This document shows positions 4,548 to 5,789 of a stretch of 5,789 nucleotides of DNA, one piece after another. Position 1 is the first letter of the stretch; each line of letters starts with the position of its first letter. The translations under genes and the position numbers were made by a program. Under the pieces are notes generated by a model that worked only from the letters and a program-made list of their open reading frames with translations, was not told the DNA's origin and did not search any database. The stretch spans positions 1 through 5,789 of the forward strand of contig JAJFJX010000084.1 of the NCBI GenBank assembly GCA_021773655.1, given 5' to 3'. This stretch comes from Panacagrimonas sp. (GTDB taxonomy: Bacteria; Pseudomonadota; Gammaproteobacteria; Nevskiales; Nevskiaceae).

Positions 4548-4721
4548 ATGCAGGAACCCACCTTGTTCCCTTTCATCGACACAGCCGTGTGCCTCGTGGC
4601 GCTGGTGCTGCTGCTGGTGATCCCCACCCTGTTCCCGCAGCAGGACCTGATGCGAAAACTTCGCCGCTGGCGCGCCCGCATCCCGCGACGTCTCCTGCCG
4701 CTCAGCCTTCGCGTGCACTGA
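4548..4721 (+). CDS. Small single-pass membrane protein, 57 residues
   Basis: The frame starts at ATG 4548 and ends at TGA 4719-4721. Residues about 9-29 are a hydrophobic segment (AVCLVALVLLLVIP at 13-26), followed by a strongly basic tail (RKLRRWRARIPRR at 36-48). By the positive-inside rule the N-terminus should face the periplasm and the tail the cytoplasm. Third codon positions are mostly G or C, as in the neighbouring genes, which supports real coding. The ribosome site is weak (GGCAGG at 4535-4540). I know no family for it; it could be a regulatory or stress-type small membrane protein. Its last 20 bp overlap the end of the convergent LysR gene. Confidence 0.5.
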   Translation: MQEPTLFPFIDTAVCLVALVLLLVIPTLFPQQDLMRKLRRWRARIPRRLLPLSLRVH

Positions 4722-5637
4722 GCACATCCCGAACGCATTGGCGCAACCACTGGCTGGACGGCAGCCCGTCGGCCTGCCGGTGCCAGTACAGGTGCAGGTC
4801 GATGCCGGGCATCTCCAGCGGCAGCGCAAGGATGTGGAACCCCAGTGCGGGGCGCAGCAACTCCGCATGTCGGCGCGGCATGGTCAGCAGCAGGTCCGAG
4901 CCTGCGACCACCCGGCACGCCGCCTCGTAGTTCTGGCAGCGCAACGCCAGGCGGCGGCGCATGCCCATCCGGTCCAGCACGAAATCCTCGAAGGTATGCC
5001 CGGTGCGCCGGGATGACACCGCGACGTGCTCGGCGGCCAGATAGCGCGCGGCGCTCAATCGCAGGCGACGCGCCGCCACCACGCAGAAGCGATGCCGGAT
5101 CAGCGGCGCGTGCAGCACCTCGGCGTCCACGCTGCGCGGCACATCGATCGCAAGATCGATGCGTCCCGCCGCCAGGTCCGTGCGCAGCGCAGGCCGGTCC
5201 AGCCTGAGGCTGGCGATGACCGCCGCCGGCGCCGCCGTGCGCAAGGCCGCCAGCAGGGCCGGCAGCACGATGGGTTCGAGTTCGTCCGGCATCGCCAGAC
5301 TGAGGCGCCGCAGGTCATGCGCCGGCTCGAATCCTCGGCCGGGCTCCAGCGCGGCGCGCAGGCGCGCCAGTGCCGCCTGCACTTGCGGTGCCAGCGCCTC
5401 GGCCCTGGGCGTGGGCACCACGCCTCGCCCCTGACGCAGAAACAGGGCGTCCCCCAGCCGCTGGCGCATTCGTGACAGCGCGTGACTGACCGCAGACTGG
5501 CTCAGCGACAGCACTTCGGCGCTGCGCGTCAGATTGCGCTCGCGGTAGATCACGTCGAAGACCACGAACAGGTTGAGGTCGATATGATCGAGCGTCGGCG
5601 AGGGCGGCGGCAGCGGGTTTCGAGTCATGAATTTCAT
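4702..5637 (-). CDS. LysR-type transcriptional regulator (NodD/NahR/LeuO-like branch)
   Basis: A 311-residue protein, normal for the family. Residues 19-79 are the winged helix-turn-helix: HIDLNLFVVFDVIYRERNLT, then SAEVLSLSQSAVSHALSRMR, then LGDALFLRQGRGVVPTPRA. Residues about 108-305 are the periplasmic-binding-protein-like effector domain. The HIDLNLF start and the LYWHRQADG segment near the end are typical of the NodD/NahR/LeuO branch, whose members respond to aromatic or other small molecules. The ligand here is unknown. The start may be 5637 or the in-frame ATG at 5628; neither has a clear ribosome site. It is divergent from a plus-strand gene starting at 5753, the usual arrangement of a LysR protein with its target. 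Its 3' end overlaps the small membrane-protein gene. Confidence 0.93.
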   Translation of the reverse strand: MKFMTRNPLPPPSPTLDHIDLNLFVVFDVIYRERNLTRSAEVLSLSQSAVSHALSRMRQRLGDALFLRQGRGVVPTPRAEALAPQVQAALARLRAALEPGRGFEPAHDLRRLSLAMPDELEPIVLPALLAALRTAAPAAVIASLRLDRPALRTDLAAGRIDLAIDVPRSVDAEVLHAPLIRHRFCVVAARRLRLSAARYLAAEHVAVSSRRTGHTFEDFVLDRMGMRRRLALRCQNYEAACRVVAGSDLLLTMPRRHAELLRPALGFHILALPLEMPGIDLHLYWHRQADGLPSSQWLRQCVRDVLSAREG

Positions 5638-5674
5638 TCATGTAATCAGATGCAATATCTTCACTTCATGAATT
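5625..5674. promoter_or_regulatory. Repeated TTCATGAA-like motifs at the LysR start and in the divergent region
   Basis: TCATGAATT occurs at 5625-5633 and 5666-5674, and the related TCATGTAAT at 5638-5646. The right copy contains the 8-bp palindrome TTCATGAA (5665-5672). The left copy overlaps the possible LysR start codons. They lie in an AT-rich stretch unlike the surrounding GC-rich DNA. Binding by the LysR protein for self-control and activation of the divergent gene is inferred. Confidence 0.45.
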
Positions 5675-5713
5675 GTAGGCCGCGACTTAGTTCTACTGTG
5701 TTAAAAACCATGA

Positions 5714-5719
5714 TAGTAT
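5714..5719 (+). promoter_or_regulatory. Possible -10 element of the gene divergent to LysR
   Basis: TAGTAT in an AT-rich stretch, about 34 bp before the ATG at 5753. No good -35 hexamer stands at the proper distance, which would suit a promoter needing an activator such as the neighbouring LysR protein. Confidence 0.3.
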
Positions 5720-5752
5720 TCGCACATCTTGATCCATCGCACGAGGTGTGAG

Positions 5753-5789
5753 ATGAGCGTGATGCTGGAGCGTCGATTTGAGCGGTATT
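5753..5789 (+). CDS. Start of an unidentified gene divergent from LysR (cut by window edge)
   Basis: ATG at 5753 follows GAGGTG (5743-5748). Twelve codons are visible (MSVMLERRFERY) and the frame stays open to the edge. An in-frame ATG at 5762 is an alternative. Its position and ribosome site make it the likely target of the LysR regulator; the product cannot be identified from so few residues. Confidence 0.55.
   Translation, partial: MSVMLERRFERY

Noticed and set aside
3797..4930. A long plus-strand open frame crossing the BON and LysR genes
   Set aside because: It runs through the BON gene and its strong terminator in another frame, and its product is low-complexity Arg/Pro/Ala without motifs.

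Overview
The window is a GC-rich piece of a bacterial chromosome. Its gene products (signal peptides, OmpA-type and other outer-membrane barrels ending in aromatic residues, a BON-domain protein, a LysR regulator) and two strong sigma-54 (-24/-12) promoter matches fit a Gram-negative proteobacterium, most likely a gammaproteobacterium. The sequence does not support a genus. No mobile element, CRISPR array, tRNA or rRNA is visible.

Layout. Positions 1-1539 (minus strand) hold a two-gene unit: a DUF3034-type outer-membrane barrel followed by an exported group I truncated haemoglobin that runs off the left edge. Positions 1540-2278 hold no convincing protein gene but have a striking near mirror-image arrangement. 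Two divergent, consensus-perfect sigma-54 promoters lie about 260 bp apart. Each is followed, after about 115 nt, by a strong intrinsic terminator with an 8-9 U tail. I read these as two candidate sigma-54-dependent small RNAs, or terminated leaders, placed between the barrel/globin genes and the next gene. Positions 2279-3715 (plus) encode an unusual fusion: OmpA-type barrel, acidic calcium-binding-like segment, OmpA peptidoglycan-binding domain and a C-terminal type 1 copper (amicyanin-like) cupredoxin domain. Positions 3716-4022 hold a 14-bp triple repeat, a terminator-like hairpin and an 8-bp perfect inverted repeat, leading to a small periplasmic BON protein (4023-4331) with its own terminator. 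A 57-residue single-pass membrane protein (4548-4721) overlaps the tail of a convergent LysR-type regulator (4702-5637, minus). An AT-rich divergent promoter region with repeated TTCATGAA-like motifs leads to the first codons of a plus-strand gene cut by the right edge.

How it may work together (inference). The left half encodes envelope proteins linked to haem, copper and the outer membrane. The sigma-54 twin-RNA module sits at its centre, suggesting that an unknown sigma-54 activator links a nitrogen, redox or gas signal to small RNAs affecting envelope genes. The right half (BON, small membrane protein, LysR divergon) looks like a separate, ordinary set of genes.
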